From a bacterium (GTDB lineage Bacteria; Auribacterota; Auribacteria; Auribacterales; Auribacteraceae), in contig JACKPL010000013.1 in assembly GCA_024233545.1 (NCBI GenBank), forward strand, positions 1 to 41,856: 41,856 bases of DNA. Direction: 5' to 3'. Of the stretch, positions 8,209 through 16,236 are shown piece by piece. The position numbers and the translations under genes are program-made. Under the pieces are notes generated by a model. That model was not told where the DNA came from and made no database searches. It saw nothing but the letters and a program-made list of their open reading frames with translations. Each line of letters starts with the position of its first letter. Position 1 is the stretch's first letter.

Positions 8209-9845
8209 CGTAAAACGAACTCCACTATCTTTTGCATACGATGCGCATACGTGTGTTCTGCAATAACCCGCTCATACCCGCGCCGAGCAATCTCTTTGCG
8301 GTCTTCGGGATGGTTCGAGTAATATAACGTTTTATCGCGCAGTTCATCATATGTACGAAAACAAACAATTTCTGAGTCCAATTCGAAAAACGATTCTGCC
8401 TCAGGACGGTAATCGGACAATAAAAATCCTCTGCACGCAGGAATTTCAAACGCGCGATGCGAAAATGAATTGCGGATTTGCGGCACGGTAATATTGATAT
8501 TGATTTTCGAAGCGGAATATAATTCCGGCAGTTCAAGCCGGTTATTTATACGCCCTTTATATTCTCCCTTTCCTTCCGATATAAGGTTCATCCATCCTTT
8601 ATCGCCATATAACACCGGATTAAACTCAAGAAGCTGTTGAATAATTCCTTTGCGATACCCTGACCGAGCGTAATTTTGAACGAACGCCTCAAATTCATGT
8701 TTGCGCACCGGGTCATCAATAGAAAACGATATGCCCATTTTTACTGTCAATTCGGCAATAATCTGCTCAATCGGCGTCCACGGAGACCGGCACAACCGTT
8801 CCGATACCCGCCGGATGAAAACCTTTTTTGCTTCCTCAGGAAACGGCAGTTCCGCCTCTTGAAACAATGATGAACCGACAAAACTAAGCGGTTGTTCATT
8901 GACATTGCGCGGATAAAATACTGCAGGGTTCGCGCCAAGAGGCACATAGGTTACGTGAGGGAATCCAGCGGCATGCAAATCGGATACATACGTTTTATCC
9001 CATACAACGATATGGTAGCGTTCAGATACATGCCCGCTTTTCAGCCAGAGAAACGGGTTATCAAAAAACCACGATACATAGGGGATGCCAGTCTTTTCCA
9101 ATATTTCAGGTACTAAGCCAATGGCATCAAGAAGAAAGACAACATCCGGCTTGACCACATCCACCATACGGAAAAATTGCGGCATATCATAACCATCACC
9201 TATATTATAAGTATACGCTTGATGCCCCAACTGATGGAGAGCCGCGATACAATCCTGCAGAATGAAGGGCCACCCTGTTCCGCTTGAACCGATTAGCATG
9301 AGGAAAACATACGTTTTCTCCTCAACTTTACGAGGCGTGCGCGATACGATCAGCGAAGGAATCAACACCGTTATTTCAACATAGTATTCCTCGTTGAGAA
9401 TATACGATTTCGGAGCCTTCACAAAAGACACAGAATCAATTTGAAAATAATACTGTTTAAATTGATCGGAAAACGAATCTTTATCAGAATCGATAATAAA
9501 CTTGATGCGCCATCCTTTAATCAACCGGCTCAAATCTTTCTCAAACAACACCGCCGCAAACTGAGAAAGGCTTTTCTCAACAGCAACAATATATGCGTAG
9601 CGAGGAGCCGAAGCGGCAACGGAAAGCAGGTACTCCGCCGAATCAATCCCAAAGATAACAATGCAATTATGGCCTTGAGGAACATCAAATCTAACGGTAT
9701 GCGGCGGATTCTGAACCGGTGAAACAGACGCCCTGCCGTTACTGGCAAGATAGTCTTTAACACGAACCGCTAAGAGCGGGTATTCATGTTCAAGGGCAGA
9801 GAAATTTACTAAAAAAATATCATTGTAAACAGTCGCATTATTCAT
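8205..9845 (-). CDS. CgeB/DUF3880-type glycosyltransferase with an extra N-terminal domain
   Basis: A 546-aa protein. Residues from about 175 on look like the CgeB/DUF3880 family: a GT-B Rossmann half with LIGSSGTGWPFILQD, VDVVKPDVVFLLDA, YVSWFFDNPF and YVPLGANPAVFYP, then the C-terminal half with SFVGSSLF and FSHRAFEIPACRGFLLSDYRPE ending in an ERVIAEHTYAHRM helix. The first about 170 residues form another Rossmann-like unit (CIVIFGIDSAEYLLSVA, then YIVAVEKSLSQFAAVL) that resembles the N-terminal part of motility-associated-factor glycosyltransferases. That resemblance is by eye. Flagellin modification is therefore a possibility, given eight flagellins in the window, but nothing links them directly. 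The start lies 3 nt after the upstream M23 gene, and a weak GAGAAA precedes it. Confidence 0.78.
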   Translation of the reverse strand: MNNATVYNDIFLVNFSALEHEYPLLAVRVKDYLASNGRASVSPVQNPPHTVRFDVPQGHNCIVIFGIDSAEYLLSVAASAPRYAYIVAVEKSLSQFAAVLFEKDLSRLIKGWRIKFIIDSDKDSFSDQFKQYYFQIDSVSFVKAPKSYILNEEYYVEITVLIPSLIVSRTPRKVEEKTYVFLMLIGSSGTGWPFILQDCIAALHQLGHQAYTYNIGDGYDMPQFFRMVDVVKPDVVFLLDAIGLVPEILEKTGIPYVSWFFDNPFLWLKSGHVSERYHIVVWDKTYVSDLHAAGFPHVTYVPLGANPAVFYPRNVNEQPLSFVGSSLFQEAELPFPEEAKKVFIRRVSERLCRSPWTPIEQIIAELTVKMGISFSIDDPVRKHEFEAFVQNYARSGYRKGIIQQLLEFNPVLYGDKGWMNLISEGKGEYKGRINNRLELPELYSASKININITVPQIRNSFSHRAFEIPACRGFLLSDYRPEAESFFELDSEIVCFRTYDELRDKTLYYSNHPEDRKEIARRGYERVIAEHTYAHRMQKIVEFVLR

Positions 9846-9848
9846 TAC

Positions 9849-11915
9849 TTATTTCTCAACCATGAACTCGATGCGTCTGGATGCCGTATTGCCGAGCCGG
9901 TCAGCGGCAGTTATTTCAACCATATTCATCCCTTTCGGAAGCGGCCGCAAAAGCGTATACGTAAAAAGCGTTTGGTCAAAGATGTATTCTGCAGGCACTT
10001 TTTTTCCATTGATTTTCATAACCAGCGACTGGTGTGCTATGCCAATTCCCACATCGTGAACTTTACCGCTGATAACCTCTATCCGTCCTTGGACGCTGTT
10101 TTTACTGTCCGGAGATATGAAAGAAATATCGGGTGGAATCCCGTCAGTAAACACCGCAAACGTTGAAAGGTGTGTTACTGCCGCGGCAACCCATCCATGC
10201 TTCTGCTGGGAAATTTGGGACAACAACTTCCATTGCCCATTCATCCATTCAAGAACCGCTAAAGCGCCTGTAACAGTGTCCGCCCGGTCAACATACAGCC
10301 GTACCATCGCCTTTTGCGGCAATTCAAACCCCACCGGACGAATTTGATACGCATCGCTTAACCTCTTCACTCCCGGCGGTTCGGTAAAATCTGCTACTTT
10401 CTCTGCCGAAGGGACAAATGATCGGGACTCTGCTTCAACAATCAACTGTACTTTTCCATCGTCCGTAGTAAACGTACCGCCTGTTTCACTCATAAAAGCT
10501 ACGGGAATTGACACTTCAGAAATAACCGCTTCGCTTCCCTCTTCTCCTATAAAAACTACCGCTGTCCCCATTCCATCAATAGTAACGACCGGTTGAAACA
10601 CATAATGAATCAGCCCTTCTGCCTGTCGTACAGAAAAGAGAGGCGAAAGTGTTTGTTGCCCAATTTTAACAATCGTTTTTACGTCAGGCAATTTCTCGCG
10701 GTTCAGCACATCAATGGCAAAAAAGGTTTCAAACCGTGAAAGCTGGACATCCACTTTTGGAAGCTGTCCTCCTTCCCATGGAACTGCCGCAATTTGCATA
10801 TACGGATTTGCCACATTTATAATCCCCTCACACACCGTAAGGTTGCCTTGAGCGTCTCTTGCTTCAATGCGCACAGTATGAATACCGTCCGGAAGGATAT
10901 TTCCCGCGCTGTTCATCGTATTCACACCGCAATGAATATAGCCGTTCGATTCGGCAGTATATGCGGTGGTCTGCAAACTCTTTCCTCCTAAACTGAATAA
11001 CCGGACATAATCGCCTTGCAACGAATCCGGAGCGCTGTAACGCAGTTCGCGGTCATAGAGAAAAAAATTATTGCCATAATCCCCATCATACCCGATTTTA
11101 TCAAAGGCAACGGTATAATTGAGCATTCCGTCGATAAAAAGTTTGACCGATTCAACAGCAAGGTTATACCGTCCGGTTTTATCGGTATCGGATACCGAAG
11201 CTTTAATAGCGATAGAACCATATGCATCGACAGATCCGAAGGAACAGCGTTCCGGCGAAACGCTTTCAACAGGAAGAATAAGTTGAGTATGGCCTCCTTC
11301 TATAAATGATGCAGGAGCAACAGGTTTAAAGCATACATTTGCCACTTTAGGAAATGTTTTATCGGATTCAGGCAATGACAACCCGTGAGTAAGAATGTTG
11401 ATTGGTTCATCGTTTTTTGTCCGCAGTTCAATATGCAAATGCGGCGCAACATCACCGGATTTGCCCGAATATCCGATCGTATCTCCTTGTTTGAACCGAT
11501 ACCGTTCGTCGGGTATTTGCAAATCAACGGTATAGTGTTCCATTTGATGCTGATAATCGCTCAGCGCTTCCTGCAACGGAGGAACAAACCGTTCCAAATG
11601 TGCATACACAACACGGCGCCCGTCGTCAAGTTGCATATACAGCACACGCCCATACCCTGCCGGAGAAGCTTTCATACGGTAAATATAACCATCGGCGATA
11701 GCATAAATTTTAAACCCTGTTTTGCCGAATGTCGCGATATCAAGCCCTACATGAAAATGATCCCACCTGCACTCACCGAAATTACCGGAAATATCGCCCG
11801 CTATCTCAACCGGCCACACATACCTGTTCGAATTCGATTCAGCATGCACCGCACAGCTCAAACAGTGATAGAGAACGCACATCCCTAAGATGAAAATGCT
11901 TTTTCTTATTACCAT
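9849..11915 (-). CDS. Secreted M23 (LytM) metallopeptidase with long C-terminal beta region
   Basis: I start at ATG 11915 because GAGGAG lies 7 nt upstream and a signal peptide ending at AVHA-ES follows; a frame from 12023 adds 36 residues without these. The product is 688 aa. The M23 domain (residues about 30-180) keeps the full zinc and catalytic set: H55 and D59 in DHFHVGLD, H106 in VYAHLE, and H159/H161 in APHLHIEL. Such enzymes cut peptidoglycan cross-links or act in murein remodelling, outside the cytoplasmic membrane. The remaining about 500 residues look like beta-sandwich modules; the last module begins near DGIPPDISFISPDS and is Ig-like. It heads a tight unit with the CgeB-type and pncA genes. 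Confidence 0.88.
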   Translation of the reverse strand: MVIRKSIFILGMCVLYHCLSCAVHAESNSNRYVWPVEIAGDISGNFGECRWDHFHVGLDIATFGKTGFKIYAIADGYIYRMKASPAGYGRVLYMQLDDGRRVVYAHLERFVPPLQEALSDYQHQMEHYTVDLQIPDERYRFKQGDTIGYSGKSGDVAPHLHIELRTKNDEPINILTHGLSLPESDKTFPKVANVCFKPVAPASFIEGGHTQLILPVESVSPERCSFGSVDAYGSIAIKASVSDTDKTGRYNLAVESVKLFIDGMLNYTVAFDKIGYDGDYGNNFFLYDRELRYSAPDSLQGDYVRLFSLGGKSLQTTAYTAESNGYIHCGVNTMNSAGNILPDGIHTVRIEARDAQGNLTVCEGIINVANPYMQIAAVPWEGGQLPKVDVQLSRFETFFAIDVLNREKLPDVKTIVKIGQQTLSPLFSVRQAEGLIHYVFQPVVTIDGMGTAVVFIGEEGSEAVISEVSIPVAFMSETGGTFTTDDGKVQLIVEAESRSFVPSAEKVADFTEPPGVKRLSDAYQIRPVGFELPQKAMVRLYVDRADTVTGALAVLEWMNGQWKLLSQISQQKHGWVAAAVTHLSTFAVFTDGIPPDISFISPDSKNSVQGRIEVISGKVHDVGIGIAHQSLVMKINGKKVPAEYIFDQTLFTYTLLRPLPKGMNMVEITAADRLGNTASRRIEFMVEK

Positions 11916-11918
11916 TAT

Positions 11919-11948
11919 TTGACTCCTCAACAGCTTTACTGGTATAAT
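11919..11948 (+). promoter_or_regulatory. Sigma-70-type promoter for the 118-aa gene
   Basis: TTGACT (11919-11924), an 18-nt spacer ending in TGG, and TATAAT (11943-11948) give a good -35 and an extended -10, about 40 nt before the ATG at 11989. The -35 box overlaps, on the other strand, the ribosome binding site of the M23 gene. Confidence 0.55.
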
Positions 11949-11988
11949 AAGAGTGACGAAATAATTGAAACAACAATAGGAACTACTT

Positions 11989-12345
11989 ATGCCCGAATCA
12001 GTTGCGAAGGTATTTCTGTTCATCGAACAGTGGTATCATGCCTGCACCAATAATATATATTATACAATCATATGTATAGGGATATTTATTCCGCTTATGA
12101 TATTGGTTATTTATCATGTGAAAAAATTTTTTCTCCCCGATACTACGCTCATTCACCGTGCTAATAAAAAAGCTAAAACAGAAAAAACGATTATTCCTCT
12201 GCCTCCCCGCAAAAGCGTTAAAGCTCGTATTGTCGGAACAACTGCCGCGAAAAAAAAATATATATTGATTCCCTATGATGAATGGAAAGAATTCACTGCG
12301 TACAAAGAAAAAATTAAAGCCCAGAACACATCTCAATCATCATAA
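11989..12345 (+). CDS. Small single-pass membrane protein, unknown function
   Basis: A 118-aa protein of no family I recognise. It has an N-terminal helix, one clear transmembrane segment (about residues 24-43, rich in Ile and Leu), then a strongly basic cytoplasmic-type tail with many Lys and a KYILIPYDEWKEF patch near the end. By the positive-inside rule the C terminus should be cytoplasmic. AGGA lies about 8 nt before the ATG and a good promoter precedes it. It is followed after 149 nt by yqeY. It is divergent from the M23 peptidase and shares its intergenic region. Frame length, ribosome binding site and promoter support a real gene. Confidence 0.65.
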   Translation: MPESVAKVFLFIEQWYHACTNNIYYTIICIGIFIPLMILVIYHVKKFFLPDTTLIHRANKKAKTEKTIIPLPPRKSVKARIVGTTAAKKKYILIPYDEWKEFTAYKEKIKAQNTSQSS

Positions 12346-12494
12346 TAATCTTATCGCTTTAGCCATAGCAGAAGCAAAACGCACAATAAAAGATGAAAAC
12401 AAATATCTTGAAAAAATAAAAAAATATCTTACCATTCTACTTACTACTTTTTCAACATTCGTTTCATCTAAATATAAAATGAAAGGTGTATGAC

Positions 12495-12941
12495 ATGTCC
12501 ATCAAGGATACAGTAAATGCTGATATGAAAGAAGCGATGAAAGCACAAGACAAAGACCGTCTATCTGCGTTGCGGATGTTGTGGTCGGAGATACGCAAAG
12601 GCGAAATTGACAGCCGCAAGGATTACGAAGACGACGATATCATTAAAATTATTAAAACCGGTATCAAAAAACGGGAAGAATCCGTCAGCCTCTATATACA
12701 AGGAGGGCGCGAAGAACTCGCCGCGAAAGAAAAAGCAGAAATTGAAGTGCTACAAAAATACCTGCCGAAACAACTTTCCATTGCTGAAATAGAAAAAATT
12801 GTCGAAGGAGTAATCGCACAGCAGGGGCTATCCTCACCGAAAGATATCGGCGTTGTTATGCGCATTGTTATGGCTCAATACGGCGCACAACTCGACGGTA
12901 AAACAGTTCAGGAAGTTGCCCGCATCAAATTACAACCTTAA
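12495..12941 (+). CDS. yqeY: GatB/YqeY domain protein
   Basis: A 148-aa helical protein of the YqeY family, which resembles the tail domain of the GatB subunit of tRNA amidotransferase; its own role is not settled. Hallmarks seen are DMKEAMKAQDKDRLSALRML at the N terminus, IKKREESVSLYIQGGREELA in the middle and IEVLQKYLPKQLS, which separates the two halves. I prefer ATG 12495 (MSIKDTV), because GAAAGG precedes it at proper spacing, over ATG 12486. The gap 12346-12494 is very AT-rich and holds no gene I can support. A possible stem (12973-12978 with 12986-12991) followed by a T-run at 13004 may be its terminator. Confidence 0.9.
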   Translation: MSIKDTVNADMKEAMKAQDKDRLSALRMLWSEIRKGEIDSRKDYEDDDIIKIIKTGIKKREESVSLYIQGGREELAAKEKAEIEVLQKYLPKQLSIAEIEKIVEGVIAQQGLSSPKDIGVVMRIVMAQYGAQLDGKTVQEVARIKLQP

Positions 12942-13013
12942 ACGTACTAGAATCTTTATATCCGACTGTTACTCGAGATGAGTGCTCTCGACGAATTTCG
13001 TTGTTTTTTTAAC

Positions 13014-13048
13014 AAAAAAAGGGGAACAGCATAACTGTTCCCCTTTTT
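13014..13048. terminator. Bidirectional intrinsic terminator between yqeY and groEL
   Basis: A perfect 9-bp stem GGGGAACAG / CTGTTCCCC (13021-13029 and 13035-13043) with loop CATAA is flanked by seven A on the left and five T on the right, so it can stop transcription from both sides. It lies 22 nt past the groEL stop. Confidence 0.88.
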
Positions 13049-13069
13049 CCGGTTTGTATACGACAAATC

Positions 13070-14704
13070 TTAATACATTCCGCCCATACCGCCGCCCATA
13101 CCCGGACCGGGCATTGCCGGTGCAGGATGTTCTTCAGGTATCTCGGTAATCAATGCTTCTGTTGTCAGGAGAAGCGATGCAATACTTGCCGCGTTCTGCA
13201 ATGCCGAACGGGTAACTTTAGTCGGATCAATGACGCCGGCTTTTACCAAATCTTCAACCGTATCGGTTGCAACGTTATATCCGGTATTGCCTGATGAACC
13301 GAGAACATCATTGACGACAACGTCGCCTGATTTTCCTGCGTTTACTGCAAGCTGTTTTAACGGTTCTTTGATCGCTTGGCGGACGATTGAAACGCCGTGC
13401 TGTTCGTCACCGGTTAAAGCAAGTTTATCAAGAGATGCAAGTGTCCGCAGAAGCGCAACGCCGCCGCCGGGAACAATGCCTTCTTCCACCGCCGCACGGG
13501 TCGCGTGCAGAGCGTCTTCGACACGGGCTTTCTTTTCTTTCATTTCCGTTTCGGTAGCGGCACCGACATTGATTACTGCAACGCCGCCTGCAAGTTTCGC
13601 AAGGCGTTCCTGCAGTTTTTCCCGATCGTAATCGGAAGTGCTCAGGTCGATTTCAGTTTTAATCTGGCTGATGCGCGCCTTAATATCGGCATTTGATCCC
13701 GCGCCTTCGACAAGAGTGGTGTTTTCTTTGTCAATTGTTACACGTTTTGCTCTGCCAAGATCGGAAAGCGTAATATTTTCCAATTTGATGCCCAAATCTT
13801 CAGTAATGACTTTTCCGCCGGTTAATACGCCGATATCGCCGAGCATCGCTTTGCGCCGGTCGCCAAACCCGGGGGCTTTCACTGCCGCACACTGGAACGT
13901 ACCGCGGATTTTGTTTACTACCAACGTCGCGAGAGCTTCGCCTTCGACGTCTTCGGCAATAATCAATAACGGTTTTCCGGACTGCGCCACTTTTTCGAGT
14001 AACGGCAACATCTCTTTAAGGTTTGTTATTTTCTTTTCATGAATAAGGATAAAACAATCTTGCAGGACTGTTTCCATCGTATCGGGGTTAGTAACGAAAT
14101 ACGGTGAAAGGTATCCTTTGTCAAACTGCATACCTTCAACGACCTCAAGATGCGTTTCTATCCCTTTTGCTTCTTCAACGGTAATGACGCCGTCTTTGCC
14201 GACTTTATCCATAGCTTCGGCTATAATGTTGCCGATGGTGTCATCGCCGTTCGCGGAGATAGTGGCTACCTGAGCAATTTCTTTGTTATCCTTCACTGCT
14301 TTGCTAACGGTTTTAAGCGATTTAACCACCTGCTCAACCGCACTGTCAATACCGCGTTTCAGCGACATGGGGTTGTACCCCGCAGTAACGCTTTTGAGCC
14401 CATGGCGGTAGATTGCTTCCGCTAAGATTGTTGCAGTCGTTGTTCCGTCTCCAGCGACATCGCTGGTTTTCGAAGCTACTTCGCGCACCATCTGAGCGCC
14501 CATGTTTTCATAAGGGTCTTCGAGCTCAATTTCTTTCGCAACGGAAACACCGTCTTTAGTGATGGTCGGCGAACCGAATTTTTTGTCTAACGCTACGTTA
14601 CGCCCTTTTGGGCCGAGGGTAACTTTAACCGCGTTGCTTAATTTTTCAACCCCTTTAAGGATAGATTGACGAGCTTCATCGCCAAATTGCAGTTGTTTAG
14701 CCAT
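13070..14704 (-). CDS. groEL: Chaperonin GroEL (Hsp60)
   Basis: A 544-aa ATP-dependent chaperonin that folds proteins inside a double-ring cage capped by GroES. The N-terminal nucleotide region VTLGPKGRNVALDKKFGSP and DGVSVAKEIELED, the AGDGTTTATILAEAI loop, and the C-terminal Gly-Met tail ending GGGMGGMY are all standard. Length is normal (about 545 aa). AGGAGG precedes ATG 14704. It follows groES by 41 nt and ends at a strong terminator, so groES-groEL is one unit. Only one groEL copy is seen in this window. Confidence 0.98.
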   Translation of the reverse strand: MAKQLQFGDEARQSILKGVEKLSNAVKVTLGPKGRNVALDKKFGSPTITKDGVSVAKEIELEDPYENMGAQMVREVASKTSDVAGDGTTTATILAEAIYRHGLKSVTAGYNPMSLKRGIDSAVEQVVKSLKTVSKAVKDNKEIAQVATISANGDDTIGNIIAEAMDKVGKDGVITVEEAKGIETHLEVVEGMQFDKGYLSPYFVTNPDTMETVLQDCFILIHEKKITNLKEMLPLLEKVAQSGKPLLIIAEDVEGEALATLVVNKIRGTFQCAAVKAPGFGDRRKAMLGDIGVLTGGKVITEDLGIKLENITLSDLGRAKRVTIDKENTTLVEGAGSNADIKARISQIKTEIDLSTSDYDREKLQERLAKLAGGVAVINVGAATETEMKEKKARVEDALHATRAAVEEGIVPGGGVALLRTLASLDKLALTGDEQHGVSIVRQAIKEPLKQLAVNAGKSGDVVVNDVLGSSGNTGYNVATDTVEDLVKAGVIDPTKVTRSALQNAASIASLLLTTEALITEIPEEHPAPAMPGPGMGGGMGGMY

Positions 14705-14745
14705 AGTGTAACCTCCTATTTCATTATAAGACTATTAAAAGTTTA

Positions 14746-15036
14746 TTATTTGGATACAATTGCCAGAACATCATCTTCGCGCATGATGAGATAATCTTCA
14801 CCATCAACTTTAATTTCTGTGCCGCCGTATGCGGTAAACAGAATTTTGTCGCCTACTTTAACGGTCATCGGAACTCTTTTGCCCGAATCATCCAGTTTGC
14901 CTTCGCCGACGGCAACGACAGAACCTTGGCGCGGCTTCTCTTTCGCTGTATCAGGAAGGATAATTCCGCCTTTTGATTTTTCTTCTGCTTCTTCTCTTTT
15001 TACCAGCAAGCGATCATTTAATGGTTTTACATTCAT
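14746..15036 (-). CDS. groES: Co-chaperonin GroES (Hsp10)
   Basis: A 96-aa co-chaperonin. The start at ATG 15036 gives the family's MNVKPLNDRLLVKREE, with AAAGGAG 11 nt upstream; an 18-residue longer frame is unlikely. The mobile loop EKSKGGIILPD that contacts GroEL is present, as is the roof region DDSGKRVPMTVKVGDKILF and the end YLIMREDDVLAIV. It is followed directly by groEL. No full CIRCE palindrome is seen in the 90 nt upstream; the nearest candidate control sequences lie before the 93-aa gene (15437-15547). Confidence 0.97.
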   Translation of the reverse strand: MNVKPLNDRLLVKREEAEEKSKGGIILPDTAKEKPRQGSVVAVGEGKLDDSGKRVPMTVKVGDKILFTAYGGTEIKVDGEDYLIMREDDVLAIVSK

Positions 15037-15126
15037 CTTTCTGGTCTCCTTTCTTGTGATTGAGTTGTGTGGTGTTACGTAAAAAAACAAGTAATCTTTT
15101 AAAGCCGCTCAATGCAAGAACGGTGT

Positions 15127-15408
15127 TCAGTCAGTATAAAAATTATTGTAAAATGCCCAATACTTTTTGTTTGCGCCGATTTCATCAATAATTCTATAGT
15201 ATTCTGCGGGTGTGAGGTCTTCCAGTTTTTTTCCATACCGAGCCATAACAGAGTTAAACCGCATTACGTTGCTGATCATCGACTCATGCGTTTGCTGTGA
15301 TCCGCCGGCAAGGTAAAAATTATCGCCGCGCGTGATATATTTATCCGCTGAGCCGCCGTCAAAGCCAAAACCCCATAATAACGGTTTGTCGTTTGAGGAA
15401 TTATCCAT
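15127..15408 (-). CDS. Hypothetical 93-aa protein upstream of groES
   Basis: I do not recognise this protein. It is soluble, with no signal peptide or membrane segment; the first half is Gly/Asp-rich (WGFGFDGGSADKY) and the second half helical with many Tyr (LEDLTPAEYYRIIDEIG, YWAFYNNFY). The ATG at 15408 has only a distant AAGGTG, which lowers confidence in the start. It ends 90 nt before groES on the same strand, so it may be the first gene of the chaperonin transcript. Two copies of a sequence carrying a CIRCE-like half-site lie just upstream. It could be a lineage-specific stress protein, but that is context inference only. Confidence 0.5.
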   Translation of the reverse strand: MDNSSNDKPLLWGFGFDGGSADKYITRGDNFYLAGGSQQTHESMISNVMRFNSVMARYGKKLEDLTPAEYYRIIDEIGANKKYWAFYNNFYTD

Positions 15409-15436
15409 ACACTTTTTGTTTTTTCACCTTATGTAC

Positions 15437-15547
15437 ATTTTTCCTTTATTCGAAAAGGAGTGCTAATATATAAAAAAAACTGTGCTGTGCGCAACAAAAT
15501 TTTATCAAAAAATAATTTTTCCTTTGTTTAAAGGAGTGCTTAGATAT
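15437..15547. promoter_or_regulatory. Two direct repeats with CIRCE-like half-sites
   Basis: Copy A (15437-15470) and copy B (15515-15547) are imperfect direct repeats 76 bp apart. Each has ATTTTTCCTTT, a short spacer, then AAAGGAGTGCT; TCCTTT and AAAGGA form a small inverted repeat inside each copy. GAGTGCTAA in copy A (15458-15466) equals one half of the HrcA operator CIRCE, and copy B has GAGTGCTTA; the opposite half is missing in both. On the minus strand TATATT directly abuts the half-site in copy A and could be a -10 box for the gene at 15408 and groESL. They also lie upstream of maf. Confidence 0.35.
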
Positions 15548-15624
15548 CAATAATTGTAATATGGTTTAAAGTATGTTAGAGTTTTTTTCAATTTTTACCC
15601 ATCTGACAAGAAAAAGGAACTGCC

Positions 15625-16230
15625 ATGGCGCCATTAAAGAAATTGATCCTCGCTTCACAATCGCCGCGGCGCAAAGAACTGCTCGAAGCACTGCATATTC
15701 CGTTTGAAGTGTGCCCTTCCGATGCGGAAGAATACCATCCTGACGGGCATGAACCGTCTGTTATAGTCATAGAAAACACCGTGCGAAAAGTAAACGCTGT
15801 ACTCAATCGATGTGCAGGCTCTTTGATTATTGGTGCAGATACCATCGTGTGGCTCGATAACGAAACGCTCGCGAAACCGGTTGATTTCAAGCAGGCGCGG
15901 GAGTTTCTGCACCGGCTGTCCGGCACGACGCATACCGTCTATACCGGCGTGGTGGTTGCCGACTCCGATTCGGCGCGCGCAGAATCGAGCGTATGCGCAA
16001 CCGACGTAACGTTCAAACAGTTAAGCAGTGCAGACATAGATATTTACCTGCGCTCCATCAATCCGTACGACAAAGCCGGCGGATACGCAATCCAAGGATT
16101 CGGCGCGCTGGTTGTGGAAAAAATCAACGGCTGTTATTTCAATGTAATGGGACTGCCTGTTTCAATGCTCGATTCGCTCATGCATAGGTTCGGCGTTTCT
16201 CTTTTTGACTATATTTCAACTGAAGGATGA
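15625..16230 (+). CDS. maf: Maf-like nucleoside triphosphate pyrophosphatase
   Basis: A 201-aa house-cleaning enzyme that hydrolyses non-canonical or methylated nucleoside triphosphates to monophosphates. The N terminus carries the family motif LILASQSPRRKELL (S-x-R-R), followed by GADTIVW with the metal-site Asp (D72) and AKPVDF (K84). The YDKAGGYAIQGFGALVVEKINGCYFNVMGLP block is also typical. AAAGGAA precedes the ATG by about 6 nt. It is followed after 6 nt by the dihydrouridine synthase gene, so the two form an operon. Substrate choice (dTTP/UTP type or m7GTP type) is not assigned here. Confidence 0.93.
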   Translation: MAPLKKLILASQSPRRKELLEALHIPFEVCPSDAEEYHPDGHEPSVIVIENTVRKVNAVLNRCAGSLIIGADTIVWLDNETLAKPVDFKQAREFLHRLSGTTHTVYTGVVVADSDSARAESSVCATDVTFKQLSSADIDIYLRSINPYDKAGGYAIQGFGALVVEKINGCYFNVMGLPVSMLDSLMHRFGVSLFDYISTEG

Positions 16231-16236
16231 CACATC

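Noticed and set aside
10988..11888. Several 90-170 codon frames opposite or within the M23 gene
   Set aside because: They are antisense or out-of-frame shadows of a gene with all catalytic residues intact.
12275..12493. 72-codon frame between the 118-aa gene and yqeY
   Set aside because: It starts inside the 118-aa gene, is very Lys- and Ile-rich as expected from AT-rich DNA, and has no proper ribosome binding site.
15037..15126. Full CIRCE operator directly before groES
   Set aside because: No TTAGCACTC/GAGTGCTAA pair is present in this interval; only half-sites occur further upstream.
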